Below are positions 1-8,600 of a stretch of DNA of 41,031 nucleotides, in pieces. A model generated the notes under the pieces. That model was not told the origin of the DNA, did no database searches, and was given only the letters and a program-made list of their open reading frames with translations. Within the stretch, counting starts at the first letter, position 1; every line of letters starts with the position of its first letter. The DNA comes from Bacteroidales bacterium (GTDB taxonomy: Bacteria; Bacteroidota; Bacteroidia; Bacteroidales; UBA1715), in the NCBI GenBank assembly GCA_012519815.1, contig JAAYPM010000028.1:1-41031 (forward strand). Reading direction: 5' to 3'. The position numbers and the translations under genes were made by a program.

Positions 1-189
1 GAGGCTATTACTCCAGTAAAAACAGCATTTGACAATGTTGAAATTAAAAAGGACAAAGTAGAGGTGATTACAAATGAAGAAACTAAAAAAGTAAATTTAA
101 AATCAGCTCAAAAAATCGAAATAACTCAAGCACAGTACGATAAATTAAAATCTGCTGCTTTAGAATTAAGAAACTCAATTATACAATAA
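1..189 (+). CDS. C-terminal fragment of an unidentified protein (start lies outside the window)
   Basis: Frame 1 is open from base 1 to the TAA at 187-189 (EAITPVKTAFDNVEIKKDK...ELRNSIIQ*), directly upstream of the next CDS. Confidence 0.6.
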   Translation, partial: EAITPVKTAFDNVEIKKDKVEVITNEETKKVNLKSAQKIEITQAQYDKLKSAALELRNSIIQ

Positions 190-207
190 TTTAAAGCGTA
201 TTACAAG

Positions 208-651
208 ATGAAAAAAATTTGGTCAATTATAGGCGTAGTAATTACTTTAACATTAGTAAGTTCAGTAAGTTACGGGCAATGTAGATCTTTTGCAAGAAAT
301 GAGTGCAGACCTGATTTAGAACCGTTTGTTCATGATGGTATCTTTAACGCCACAGAATTATCTGAAGGTGAATCGGCTGAGTTGTACAAAACATTCTATT
401 CTAATCAAGAGTACCGAATTGCTATTTGTGGTGCGGCAACACTCCCAACTATTAAATTCCAAATTATGGATGCTGATAGAAATGTTTTATTCACAAACCA
501 AGATAAAAATTTTGCTCGTATCTGGGATTTCAAACTCGAAGCAAGTCAGCAATTAATTATTTCTATCGAGGTGCAAACAGATGACGAACGCTTATCTGAC
601 ACATTCGCCCGCGGTTGTATAGCGGTGCTTATTGGATTTAATGCCGACTAA
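208..651 (+). CDS. Small secreted protein of unknown function
   Basis: 147 aa ORF with an N-terminal signal peptide (MKKIWSIIGVVITLTLVSSVSYGQ) and paired cysteines; followed by a hairpin terminator. Confidence 0.75.
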   Translation: MKKIWSIIGVVITLTLVSSVSYGQCRSFARNECRPDLEPFVHDGIFNATELSEGESAELYKTFYSNQEYRIAICGAATLPTIKFQIMDADRNVLFTNQDKNFARIWDFKLEASQQLIISIEVQTDDERLSDTFARGCIAVLIGFNAD

Positions 652-700
652 TACAGTAGGAAAATATTTTTACGTAGATAACAAACTTATTTATAATAAG

Positions 701-731
701 GGCTGTCAATGTTTATTTGACAGCCTTTTTT
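701..731 (+). terminator. Rho-independent terminator
   Basis: GGCTGTCAA-tgtttat-TTGACAGCC perfect 9-bp stem followed by a T-run. Confidence 0.85.
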
Positions 732-831
732 ATTATAATAGTATTGATTTTTAAGAATTTATTTCTTTAAAAAAAACTACTATCAACAAAATAATAATAG
801 TGATGCTTAGATGTGAAAAACGAAGAAAAAT

Positions 832-1176
832 ATGGAAAACGAAAAATTTATAACAGTTTTAACAGTTACTTTTCCATACGAAATTGTAGTAATTCGAAGC
901 AGATTGGAAGCGGAAGGTATCAGTTGTTTTGTAAAAGATGAATTAACTGTGCAAGTCAATCCTTTTTATTCGAATGCTATTGGCGGGGTAAAACTTCAAG
1001 TTTTGGAAAGAGACTTGAATCAAGCTATTGAAATCTTAAAAGAAATGGAATATATAAAGGAGGAAAACTCGCAAACCTCTGAAAAATTACCGCATATAAA
1101 TGAACATTCAAATAACCAAAACAAAAAAAGAAATTGGTATAATTTGTTCTGTTCATGGTTCAGAAAAAATTGTTAA
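832..1176 (+). CDS. DUF2007-like putative signal-transducing protein
   Basis: 114 aa; the pattern FITVLTVTFPYEIVVIRSRLEAEGISCFVKDE...GGVKLQVLERDLNQAIEILKE resembles the DUF2007 family. Confidence 0.7.
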   Translation: MENEKFITVLTVTFPYEIVVIRSRLEAEGISCFVKDELTVQVNPFYSNAIGGVKLQVLERDLNQAIEILKEMEYIKEENSQTSEKLPHINEHSNNQNKKRNWYNLFCSWFRKNC

Positions 1177-1212
1177 AGCTCAAAAAACAAGCTGATTATT
1201 TCTGCTTATCTC

Positions 1213-1237
1213 ATTGTGATAAAAATCATATCACAAT
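1213..1237. terminator. Hairpin between convergent genes, possible terminator
   Basis: ATTGTGAT-aaaaatcat-ATCACAAT perfect 8-bp inverted repeat between the DUF2007-like gene and sdpI-like gene; no strong T-tract. Confidence 0.35.
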
Positions 1238-1265
1238 CAGGTAACATTGTATTCTGCCTGAATAG

Positions 1266-1916
1266 TTACGCTTTTTTGATTTTTTTAAACTCAATATAAG
1301 AATACAGCACAGGTACAACTACCATAAAAGAGAGTATAAGAACAAATAAAATTGTAAATATAATTTTGTAGGTAACAAAAAATGCAAGTATGGCAATACT
1401 CACTCCACCAACCAACCAAATTCGTCCCCCTAAACGATGCGTTTTCTTCCAAACCTGCTCATTTTCAAGAGTCCAAGGAGTGCGAATGCCAATAAAATAA
1501 TTTGGTCGTACGGTTTGAAAATAATTACCAAACATGGCAAAGAAAACGCCAATTATAACAAATAAAATAGCAGGATTATTAAGAGTTTCCTCCTTGCTCA
1601 CATATAATAAAAACAGTGTTAGAAGCGAAAAGAAAAAAGTTAACATAAAACGCAAAACATAATACTTTCCTTCCATCTGTTGGATTTTCTTTTTAGGGTC
1701 AAGAAATGGAATAATAAGCATTAGCAAGTACATTCCTACTCCCAATGCTGCTGGAATATATAACAGAGTTTGCTTTTTTGACCAACCATCAGCAACACCT
1801 TCTAAATTAAAGTGAGTTGGCACAATTTCGGGCAATTCATTCCAAATTTTTGCAAGATACACGTAAGGCAACGCAATAAAAATCCATAATACTAATTCTT
1901 TAAAATACTTGTTCAT
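1266..1916 (-). CDS. sdpI: SdpI/DUF1648-family integral membrane protein (immunity-like)
   Basis: Start placed at the internal Met (MNKYFKELVLWIF...) so that it lies just after the sdpR-like stop; IVPTHFNLEGVADGWSKK motif, then several TM segments and an SdpI-like C-terminus (GNYFQTVRPNYFIGIRTPWTLENEQVWKKTHRLGGRIW). Confidence 0.85.
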   Translation of the reverse strand: MNKYFKELVLWIFIALPYVYLAKIWNELPEIVPTHFNLEGVADGWSKKQTLLYIPAALGVGMYLLMLIIPFLDPKKKIQQMEGKYYVLRFMLTFFFSLLTLFLLYVSKEETLNNPAILFVIIGVFFAMFGNYFQTVRPNYFIGIRTPWTLENEQVWKKTHRLGGRIWLVGGVSIAILAFFVTYKIIFTILFVLILSFMVVVPVLYSYIEFKKIKKA

Positions 1917-1920
1917 ACTG

Positions 1921-2175
1921 TTATTTTTTAAAGGTAAGAATATATTGAAGCAGATCATCAACAATTGTGGTATTAATTGAGTAGAGCACAAACTGTCCTT
2001 GTTTTACAGTTGTTACCAATCCTGCTCGTTTTAATTTATCAAGATGATGCGAAATGCTTGGTGCAGTCATTTGAAACTGTGCACCAATATCACCCGCAGT
2101 CATATCCTGATTCCGCAACATTTTCAGTATCTCTCTATGCGTAGGGTCATTAAGTGCTTTAAATACATCATTCAT
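1921..2175 (-). CDS. sdpR: ArsR-family winged-helix autorepressor (SdpR-like)
   Basis: 84 aa MNDVFKALNDPTHREILKMLRNQDMTAGDIGAQFQMTAPSISHHLDKLKRAGLVTTVKQGQFVLYSIN, a typical ArsR/SdpR pattern; immediately upstream of the sdpI-like gene. Confidence 0.9.
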   Translation of the reverse strand: MNDVFKALNDPTHREILKMLRNQDMTAGDIGAQFQMTAPSISHHLDKLKRAGLVTTVKQGQFVLYSINTTIVDDLLQYILTFKK

Positions 2176-2201
2176 ATCATCTTTTTTACTCGCAAATTAA
2201 G

Positions 2202-2228
2202 TATTTAGACAAGTATCTAAATATTTAG
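2202..2228. promoter_or_regulatory. Candidate SdpR-like operator (overlapping palindromes)
   Basis: TATTTAGA-caagta-TCTAAATA (2202-2223) is a perfect 8-bp inverted repeat and overlaps the perfect palindrome CTAAATATTTAG (2217-2228), about 27-53 nt upstream of the sdpR-like start. Confidence 0.6.
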
Positions 2229-2267
2229 GTACAAATCCAAATAATTGCATGCTATTTTTCATGTATT

Positions 2268-2780
2268 TTACATATTTTTAATACAAGCCAATAATTCTTC
2301 GGGTGCGTCTATAATGTGATTTGGTTGTGCGCTTGTTAAAATTTGTTTATTGTTTAATCCCCATGTAACAGCAATTACCGGTATTCCTGCTTTTTTAGAC
2401 GCCTCAACATCTCGCGTTTCATCTCCTACATAAATAACGTTTTGTTTCGAAATTTTTTCGTGCATAAGCAATCTTTTAAGAGCTGTTTTTTTTCCAAAAA
2501 TATTTTTTTCACTATAAATAAAGTCAAACACATCGGTTAAATCATTGCTTTCCAAAAAAGTTTTAACATTATCTCGTGAATTTGACGTTAACACCCCTAA
2601 TCGAAATCCCAAATTATGAATTTCTTTAAAAGCATTGTGAATACCTGGCACCATTTTCATCTGCAAAATTGAATGGCTCATTTCTTTTCTTAATCGAAGC
2701 ACGATTGAAGTCAATTGAAATCCTGTTACTCCAAATGATTTCAGCAATTCCTGCGGTCTTTTTGAGCGAATCAACATTAA
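2268..2780 (-). pseudogene. HAD-family hydrolase (Gph-like), N-terminally truncated
   Basis: RPQELLKSFGVTGFQLTSIVLRLRKEM...VPGIHNAFKEIHNLGFRLGVLTSNSRDNVKTFLESN...KNVIYVGDETRDVEASKKAGIPVIAVTWG carries the HAD cap/core motifs II-IV, but no DxDGT motif I exists upstream in this frame. Confidence 0.7.
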
Positions 2781-3102
2781 TAAGATATTTATTTCTTTTT
2801 TTATATGTAACCGAATCATTATCAATAACAATTATATCTGGTGTTAAAACAGCACCACCTCTTGTAATAGCAGATTTAAACGTGTGTGTTTCATACGTAT
2901 CATGTTTCTCAGTTTCAGAATTATCGGAATAATTATTTTCAGAAAAGTCTAACAATTCCATTTTAATAAGCAAATCAACAGTCTGTTTATCAAATCCAAG
3001 CTCCTCTCCTTTTTCCAATAATATTTTATATTCCGACGAAGTTATTTCTCCATCTTTTGACATTTGGATAATTAACTCTTTGTAGATTCTTTCTTTTGAC
3101 AT
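2626..3102 (-). pseudogene. N-terminal part of an unidentified protein (TerB-like helical start, PH-like segment), running out of frame into the HAD remnant
   Basis: MSKERIYKELIIQMSKDGEITSSEYKILLEKGEELGFD...ITRGGAVLTPDIIVIDNDSVTYKKRNKYLINVDS is plausible protein; after about nt 2780 the frame reads the HAD gene in the wrong frame. Confidence 0.55.
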
Positions 3103-3183
3103 TGATTATACGTTTTATACAAAAAAACATTGCTATTCTCTTTACACAAAGATAGCATTTATTCCAAATATGTATCAAACAAA

Positions 3184-3312
3184 AGTTAAAACCAATTCCT
3201 ATTGATTTTAAATTGGAACGGGTTTTAACCCGTTCCTATTCAATTTGAATTGCCTCCTGCTTCAGCAGGAGGACTACTAAATAAATCCAAAACCATTATT
3301 GGCTTTAGCCAA
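3184..3312. repeat. REP-like multi-hairpin repeat array, left of the RAYT gene
   Basis: GGAACGGGTT-TT-AACCCGTTCC (3215-3236), CCTCCTGC-TTCA-GCAGGAGG (3253-3272), TTGGC-TTTA-GCCAA (3299-3312). Confidence 0.8.
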
Positions 3313-3313
3313 A

Positions 3314-3784
3314 CTATTTGTCTTTGTATAATTCAAATCCATATTTGCTAATAAATTCATCATATTCTTGTTGAAATGTTTTTTTGCTGTGGTGTTCCTC
3401 TTGTTTTTTGATATAATTTCTGACTGTTTCAATCATTGATTCGGAAACTGAAACTGCAAAATATTCATCTTGCCATTCAAATTTTTCTTTTCCTCCATCT
3501 AAAGGAAGAGGCAGCTCAGCAAGGAGACCTTGCTTATTTATCCAAAAAGAAGACTCTCCTTTTATCAACTGCATTACTTTTTGAATGGTTTGATCAACAC
3601 CAAGCGATACCAAACAATGACAATGGTCAGTGTATCCATTTATAAAATCAATGAATATTCCCTTTTCTTTGGCGTTTTCTCTGATGTGTTGCCACACTTT
3701 TTGTCGGATTTCTTTTGTTTTCAAATAGGGAAATCTGTTTTTGGTACTCCAAACAAAATGAATATAAACTTTTATGAATGACAT
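3314..3784 (-). CDS. REP-associated tyrosine transposase (RAYT; IS200-like Y1/HUH family)
   Basis: MSFIKVYIHFVWSTKNRFPYL...DHCHCLVSLGVDQTIQKVMQLIKGESSFWIN...QDEYFAVSVSESMIETVRNYIKKQEEHHSKKTFQQEYDEFISKYGFE: HxH metal-binding motif and the YIKKQEEHH catalytic-Tyr region. Start moved to the internal Met at 3784 because the longer ORF start reads through a REP repeat. Confidence 0.9.
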   Translation of the reverse strand: MSFIKVYIHFVWSTKNRFPYLKTKEIRQKVWQHIRENAKEKGIFIDFINGYTDHCHCLVSLGVDQTIQKVMQLIKGESSFWINKQGLLAELPLPLDGGKEKFEWQDEYFAVSVSESMIETVRNYIKKQEEHHSKKTFQQEYDEFISKYGFELYKDK

Positions 3785-3834
3785 GTTTTTTATATTTACT
3801 TTGGGATAAATCCCATTTAATTTTATTTTTTCCA

Positions 3835-3899
3835 TTTGGAACGGGTTAAAACCCATTCCTATTCAATTTTGAATTTCCTCCTACTGAAGCAGGAGACAA
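3835..3899. repeat. REP-like repeat, right of the RAYT gene (degenerate copy)
   Basis: ttggaacgggttaaaacccattcctattcaattttgaatttcctcctactgaagcaggag; same unit order as 3184-3312. Confidence 0.75.
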
Positions 3900-3984
3900 T
3901 TTAATATTAATAATTAACAAATAAGGCTTTAACACTCTATCTTTTTATCAGAAATAAATCAAATAGTCAAATGAATCAAATAAA

Positions 3985-5097
3985 TTAATCCCTTACACAA
4001 CGCACAGAAAAACCATAATTTTTACTGCAGTCGAACCTGAAGACAAGGCTGCCATTGTCGCCAATGTCACGAAGCCATGCATAATTGGGATCGTACTCAG
4101 TAGCACTCCACCAGCTACCGAAGCTACCAATGCCGTAGAAACCACCATCGTAGTCACGGTTGCCACAAGGAAGGGCTGTAAAACCACTCTTATTGCGATA
4201 CTCAGGATAATCTGTATTGCCCACAGTTCCTTCAGATGTAGAACTCTCCCAACCGCTATCACTCGCTAAAGCCTTGGCAATGTTTTCTCCACCACCTATA
4301 CTAATAACATCATAGCGGTAGCCATTATTTGCTAAATAATTCTCTAACTCTGTCCACTCATCATCGGTAGGTACGTGCCAGCCAGTTGGGCAAAGTTTGC
4401 CTGTATGTACAGCATACCAGTTATACAACGCACCGTAGGTAGTGCCATTGTTTATATTATTTTTATACCAGCAATAAGCAGCCGAAGATAGATTTTCCCA
4501 CTCATTATCATCAGTAACATTAGGTATAGCTGTTCCATCATTGTATTTTGTAGTTTTTAGGTTTTCTGCCATCCATGTTTGTGCACCTATTACTACTGTT
4601 TTATAGGTATTGCCTTCTATATCATTCACTGAACCATAGGTAATATTTGGATTAAATGCAATAGCTCCATTGCTGTCTTCAAGCGTAGTAAATGAGATTA
4701 TGCTTCCATACCCCGTTCCCTTGCTATTGGTAGCATACGCTCGTAGATAATATGTTGTGTTTGCTGTTAAATCTGTAATAGAACTTATAAAAGTACCAGC
4801 CCCTACACCATCTAAAGTTTTATTGTCAGCAATAGTTGGGTTTTCGCTTGTACTCCAGCAAACACCTCGCTCTGTTACTAAAGCACCACCATCAGAACTT
4901 ATTACACCACCACTAATTGCGATGGTTTGGGTTATTTCGGTTACTTCGGTTGTGGTTAATACCGGAATTGTTGTGTTAGTATCACCATCATCTTTTGGAA
5001 TATCTGTTTCTTTCTCACAATTTGTTAGTAATAATACCGATAATACGGCTATCATACTTGCCTTAATGCATACTTTAATTGTTGCTTTTTTGTTCAT
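3985..5097 (-). CDS. FISUMP-domain (Fibrobacter succinogenes major paralogous domain) lipoprotein
   Basis: Lipoprotein signal (SVLLLTNCEKETD); IGAQTWMAENLKTTKYNDGTAIPNVTDDNEW...YCWYKNN...YGALYNWYAVHTGKLCPTGWHVPTDDEWTELE...SGFTALPCGNRDYDGGFYGIGSFGSWWSATEYD...SVRCVRD. Confidence 0.9.
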   Translation of the reverse strand: MNKKATIKVCIKASMIAVLSVLLLTNCEKETDIPKDDGDTNTTIPVLTTTEVTEITQTIAISGGVISSDGGALVTERGVCWSTSENPTIADNKTLDGVGAGTFISSITDLTANTTYYLRAYATNSKGTGYGSIISFTTLEDSNGAIAFNPNITYGSVNDIEGNTYKTVVIGAQTWMAENLKTTKYNDGTAIPNVTDDNEWENLSSAAYCWYKNNINNGTTYGALYNWYAVHTGKLCPTGWHVPTDDEWTELENYLANNGYRYDVISIGGGENIAKALASDSGWESSTSEGTVGNTDYPEYRNKSGFTALPCGNRDYDGGFYGIGSFGSWWSATEYDPNYAWLRDIGDNGSLVFRFDCSKNYGFSVRCVRD

Positions 5098-5280
5098 GAT
5101 TTTTGTAATTTTAAATAATATAATAACTCATTTTGTTTAATTCTTTATAAAAAAGAATCTTGTCAAAATTTAATTTTTGCAATATTGATATGTGTGTTTT
5201 AAGATGGTTTTTACTACAAATTAAAAATTTTTACGAAAATAGAATTTTTAAACAAGTACAATTAATAATTTATTTTATTG

Positions 5281-5446
5281 TTAAAACCCATTCCTATTCA
5301 ATTTTAAGGAACGGGTTAAAACCCATTCCTATTGATTTTAAATTGGAACGGGTTAAAACTCATTCCTATTCAATTTGAATTGCCTCCTGCTTCAGCAGGA
5401 GAACTACTAAATAAATCCAAAGCCATTATTGGCTTTAGCCGAAAAC
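5281..5446. repeat. REP-like multi-hairpin repeat array (third, expanded copy)
   Basis: Three gttaaaac(c/t)cattcctatt units followed by CCTCCTGCTTCAGCAGGAG and ccattattggctttagcc; matches 3184-3312. Confidence 0.8.
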
Positions 5447-5561
5447 ACAAATCAAATAATGTATTAACACACAAATAAACACACTACAATCCAACAGCTA
5501 TAAGTCTTTTAACATAATGTTAATCATTCATTTACAACAAAGTCAAAAATAATTATAACAA

Positions 5562-5594
5562 TTGTGCTTTTTGTTATTTTTTTTTGTACTTTTA
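5562..5594 (+). promoter_or_regulatory. Possible Bacteroidota-type promoter for the GH9 gene
   Basis: TTG (5562-5564) and TACTTTTA (5587-5594), one mismatch to TAnnTTTG, with 22-nt spacing, 31 nt before the likely ATG. Confidence 0.35.
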
Positions 5595-5625
5595 CACTCT
5601 TAACATCCTAAATAATACAAAAAAA

Positions 5626-8600
5626 ATGAAAATCTCACATGTAATAGCATTGCTTATTTCAATGACTCTTTTGTTGAATACTCAAGCACAAATTTCTCAT
5701 CAAGATTATGTAAAAGCTGGCTGGATGACAGCACGAATGTATGGCGGAAATCGCTCTGGACATGGTCCTAACTGGCTTATAATGACGTATAATTCGGGGC
5801 GGGATTTTATAAAAGACGCTGACGGATCGCACAATTTAGTTGGTGGTTGGCACGACTGTGGCGACCATGTAAAATTTGGACAAACACAATTTTATGCTAC
5901 CTATATGCTTCTACTTGGATATTCTGCATTCCCTGAAGGATATGACGATTTTTATTCATTTGATTACCGTGGCTACAAAGCGGCAAATGATTTCTCTTTT
6001 GAAGGAAAAAAAGGAACACCAAATGGAATTCCTGATATTTTAGATGAAGTGAAATATGCAACCGATTATTTTATAAAATGTATCCCAAATGGAACAACGT
6101 TTTATAGCCAAGTGGGAAATGGTAATTATGATCACAAAAATTGGGTAACTTCGGTAACAATGGCTACATATAGCAACGATCAAGGTGGCGAAGCAGGAGG
6201 AGCACGTCAAATTAAAAAAAATCCAAATGATGGCTCTATGGTTTCATTTTGCGGTGCAACATTAGCTCTTATGTCGCGAATGTATAGGCACTTTGATGCT
6301 GCCTATGCCGACCAATGTTTACAACATGCGTTACATGCATATCAATACGCATCTGCTCATAAAACTAACACAGGTGGAACTACTATTACAGGCTCTTTTT
6401 ATGGCAAAGACAACAAATGGCAAGATAATTATGTGTGTTTGCTTGCTGAATTATATTGGGCAACTGGCGATGAAGCGTATAAAACAGAAGCTCTCTCCTA
6501 TGCAGCAAATATTAGCGACCATGGGTGGGTGTTAGATTACGAAAATAGTGATGATTTGGCAGCATACGCACTTGCAAAACTTGGCAACGCTCGTGGTGTT
6601 TCTGAATTAAATAAAATGTGTACTCGATACAAAAATGCGGCAAATTCAAGTAATGTAATGGAAGTTGGAAGTACTTGGGGACGACTGCGATACACCGCAA
6701 GTGCTGCCTTTGTACTTGCTTTGCAACATGCCTTAAATAATGATGGTACCATTCATACTGCTCTTAAAGGTTCTATTGATTATATACTCGGGCAAAATTC
6801 AGCAAATCAATCATTTATTGTAGGTTTTGGTTCAAAATCGCCGCAGCGCCCGCATCATAGAAATGTGTTTATGAACGATAGCAAGAATTATACAATTCCT
6901 ACTAAAAATAAGCAACACGGGTATCTTGTAGGTGGCACATTCACACCAGGCAGTTTTCCTGATAATATTGATGATTACGCAACCAGTGAAGGGGGAATTG
7001 ACTATAATGCAGGATTAGTAGGTGCTTTGGGGTATATAAATTCAATATACTCTCCTGTAGATCAATCAAAATTTGGTTTTAAAAATTGTAACAGTCCTAA
7101 TTTAGGAGCAGATGTGAGTTTATGTGGAATTGGAAGTGTTACCTTAAATGCTCAATTGCCTTCGTCTGGACGAACATTTAGCTGGCAAAGAAATGGCACT
7201 ACAATAGCTGGAACGTCAAATACACTTACGGTTTCTACAGCAGGAACATACAAAGTAATTGCTGATTCGGCTGGTTGCATTACAACTGATGAGATTGTTG
7301 TAAGTGCAGAAATTCCAAATGTAAATCTTGGAGATGATAAAGTACTTTCAGGTTCTATTACATTAGACGCGGGCGTTTCTGGTAGTGGACTTGCCTACAC
7401 ATGGAAACGAAATGGTGTTCAATTATCACAAACAACAAAAACAATCACCGTGTCTGATGAAGGAACATATTCTGTTACTGTAAGTGGCAGCGGATGTACA
7501 AGTAAGTCCGACGAAGTTGTTATTACTCGTCCACCAGCATTAGTTAAAACCACTACAGCTATTACAATTGATGGTGTAAAAGATGCATCGTACCCTGCAT
7601 CTACACCAATCACAAAAGCACTCGTAGGAACACCTTCGGCAACAAACTTATCAGCTTCATGGTCTGGGCTTTGGGACAATACAAATATATATTTATTTGT
7701 TTCTGTAACCGATAATGATTTGAGAAATGATTCTAACAATTCGTGGTGGGACGATGATGGTGTTGAAATTTTTATTGCTGGAAAAAACAACAAAGGTACT
7801 TCGTATGGTGCAAATGATTTTCAATGGGGATTTGTATGGAACAGAACCAGCGTAATAGCTGGAAGTAATAATCCTGCCAACTCAACTACTGGGCTTTCAT
7901 TTAAAATAGTGCAAGTTACAGGAGGATATAATATAGAAATACTAATACCATGGAGCAGAATTGGTGTTACTCCAAGTGTTGGACATGTTATAGGATTTGA
8001 CGTAGCGGTAAATGATGACGATGGCGGAGGAACACGAGATAATAAAATAGCATGGCATGCTACTGAGGACGAAGGGTGGCAGGACCCACGTGTATTTGGA
8101 GAATTAGAATTAATTGATGCTCCTGTTATTGCCCCTCCTGCAATTATTACCGCTGGAGGTTCAACAACATTCTGTGATGGCGAATCGGTTACTCTTTCGG
8201 CAAATACAGCTGCAGGATATACCTATCAATGGAAACGAAATGGAACAAACATTACAGCAGCAACCTCATCTACATACACCGCAAATCAAGCAGGAGCATA
8301 TACTGTTGTTGTTACGGCTAATGGAATTTCTACAACCTCTGATGCAACAACAGTAACTGTTAAAGCAAAACCAACAACACCAAGTCCAACAGCTAATAGC
8401 CCACTATGTGCAGGTGCTACTTTAAATTTAAACACAACATTTGTTGCAAATGCAACATATACATGGAGCGGTCCTAATGGATACACCGCAAACACTCGCA
8501 TGCCTTCTCGTACAAATGTTACCACAAACATGTCTGGTACATATAGTGTTACCACAACAGTAAATGGATGTGTAAGTAATGCTGGTTCAATTGCAATAAC

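Noticed and set aside
3785-3856. Extended N-terminus of the RAYT ORF (MGFNPFQMEKIKLNGIYPKVNIKN)
   Set aside because: It reads through the flanking REP repeat; the conserved family start is MSFIKVYIHFVWSTKNRFPYL at 3784.
3993-4262. 89 aa minus-strand ORF inside the FISUMP gene
   Set aside because: Alternate-frame reading of the FISUMP C-terminus; the FISUMP frame is clearly the coding one.
5281-5370. Repeated gttaaaac(c/t)cattcctatt units considered as a CRISPR array
   Set aside because: Units are palindromic, irregularly spaced, share the same intervening sequence types and have no cas genes; they fit REP-like elements.
5160-5378. 72 aa plus-strand ORF ending with the repeated peptide KTHSYSI
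   Set aside because: It is a translation of the REP-like DNA repeat units, with no start context and no protein-like composition.
7419-7793. 124 aa minus-strand ORF inside the GH9 gene
   Set aside because: Antisense shadow of a well-supported CDS; no recognisable motif.
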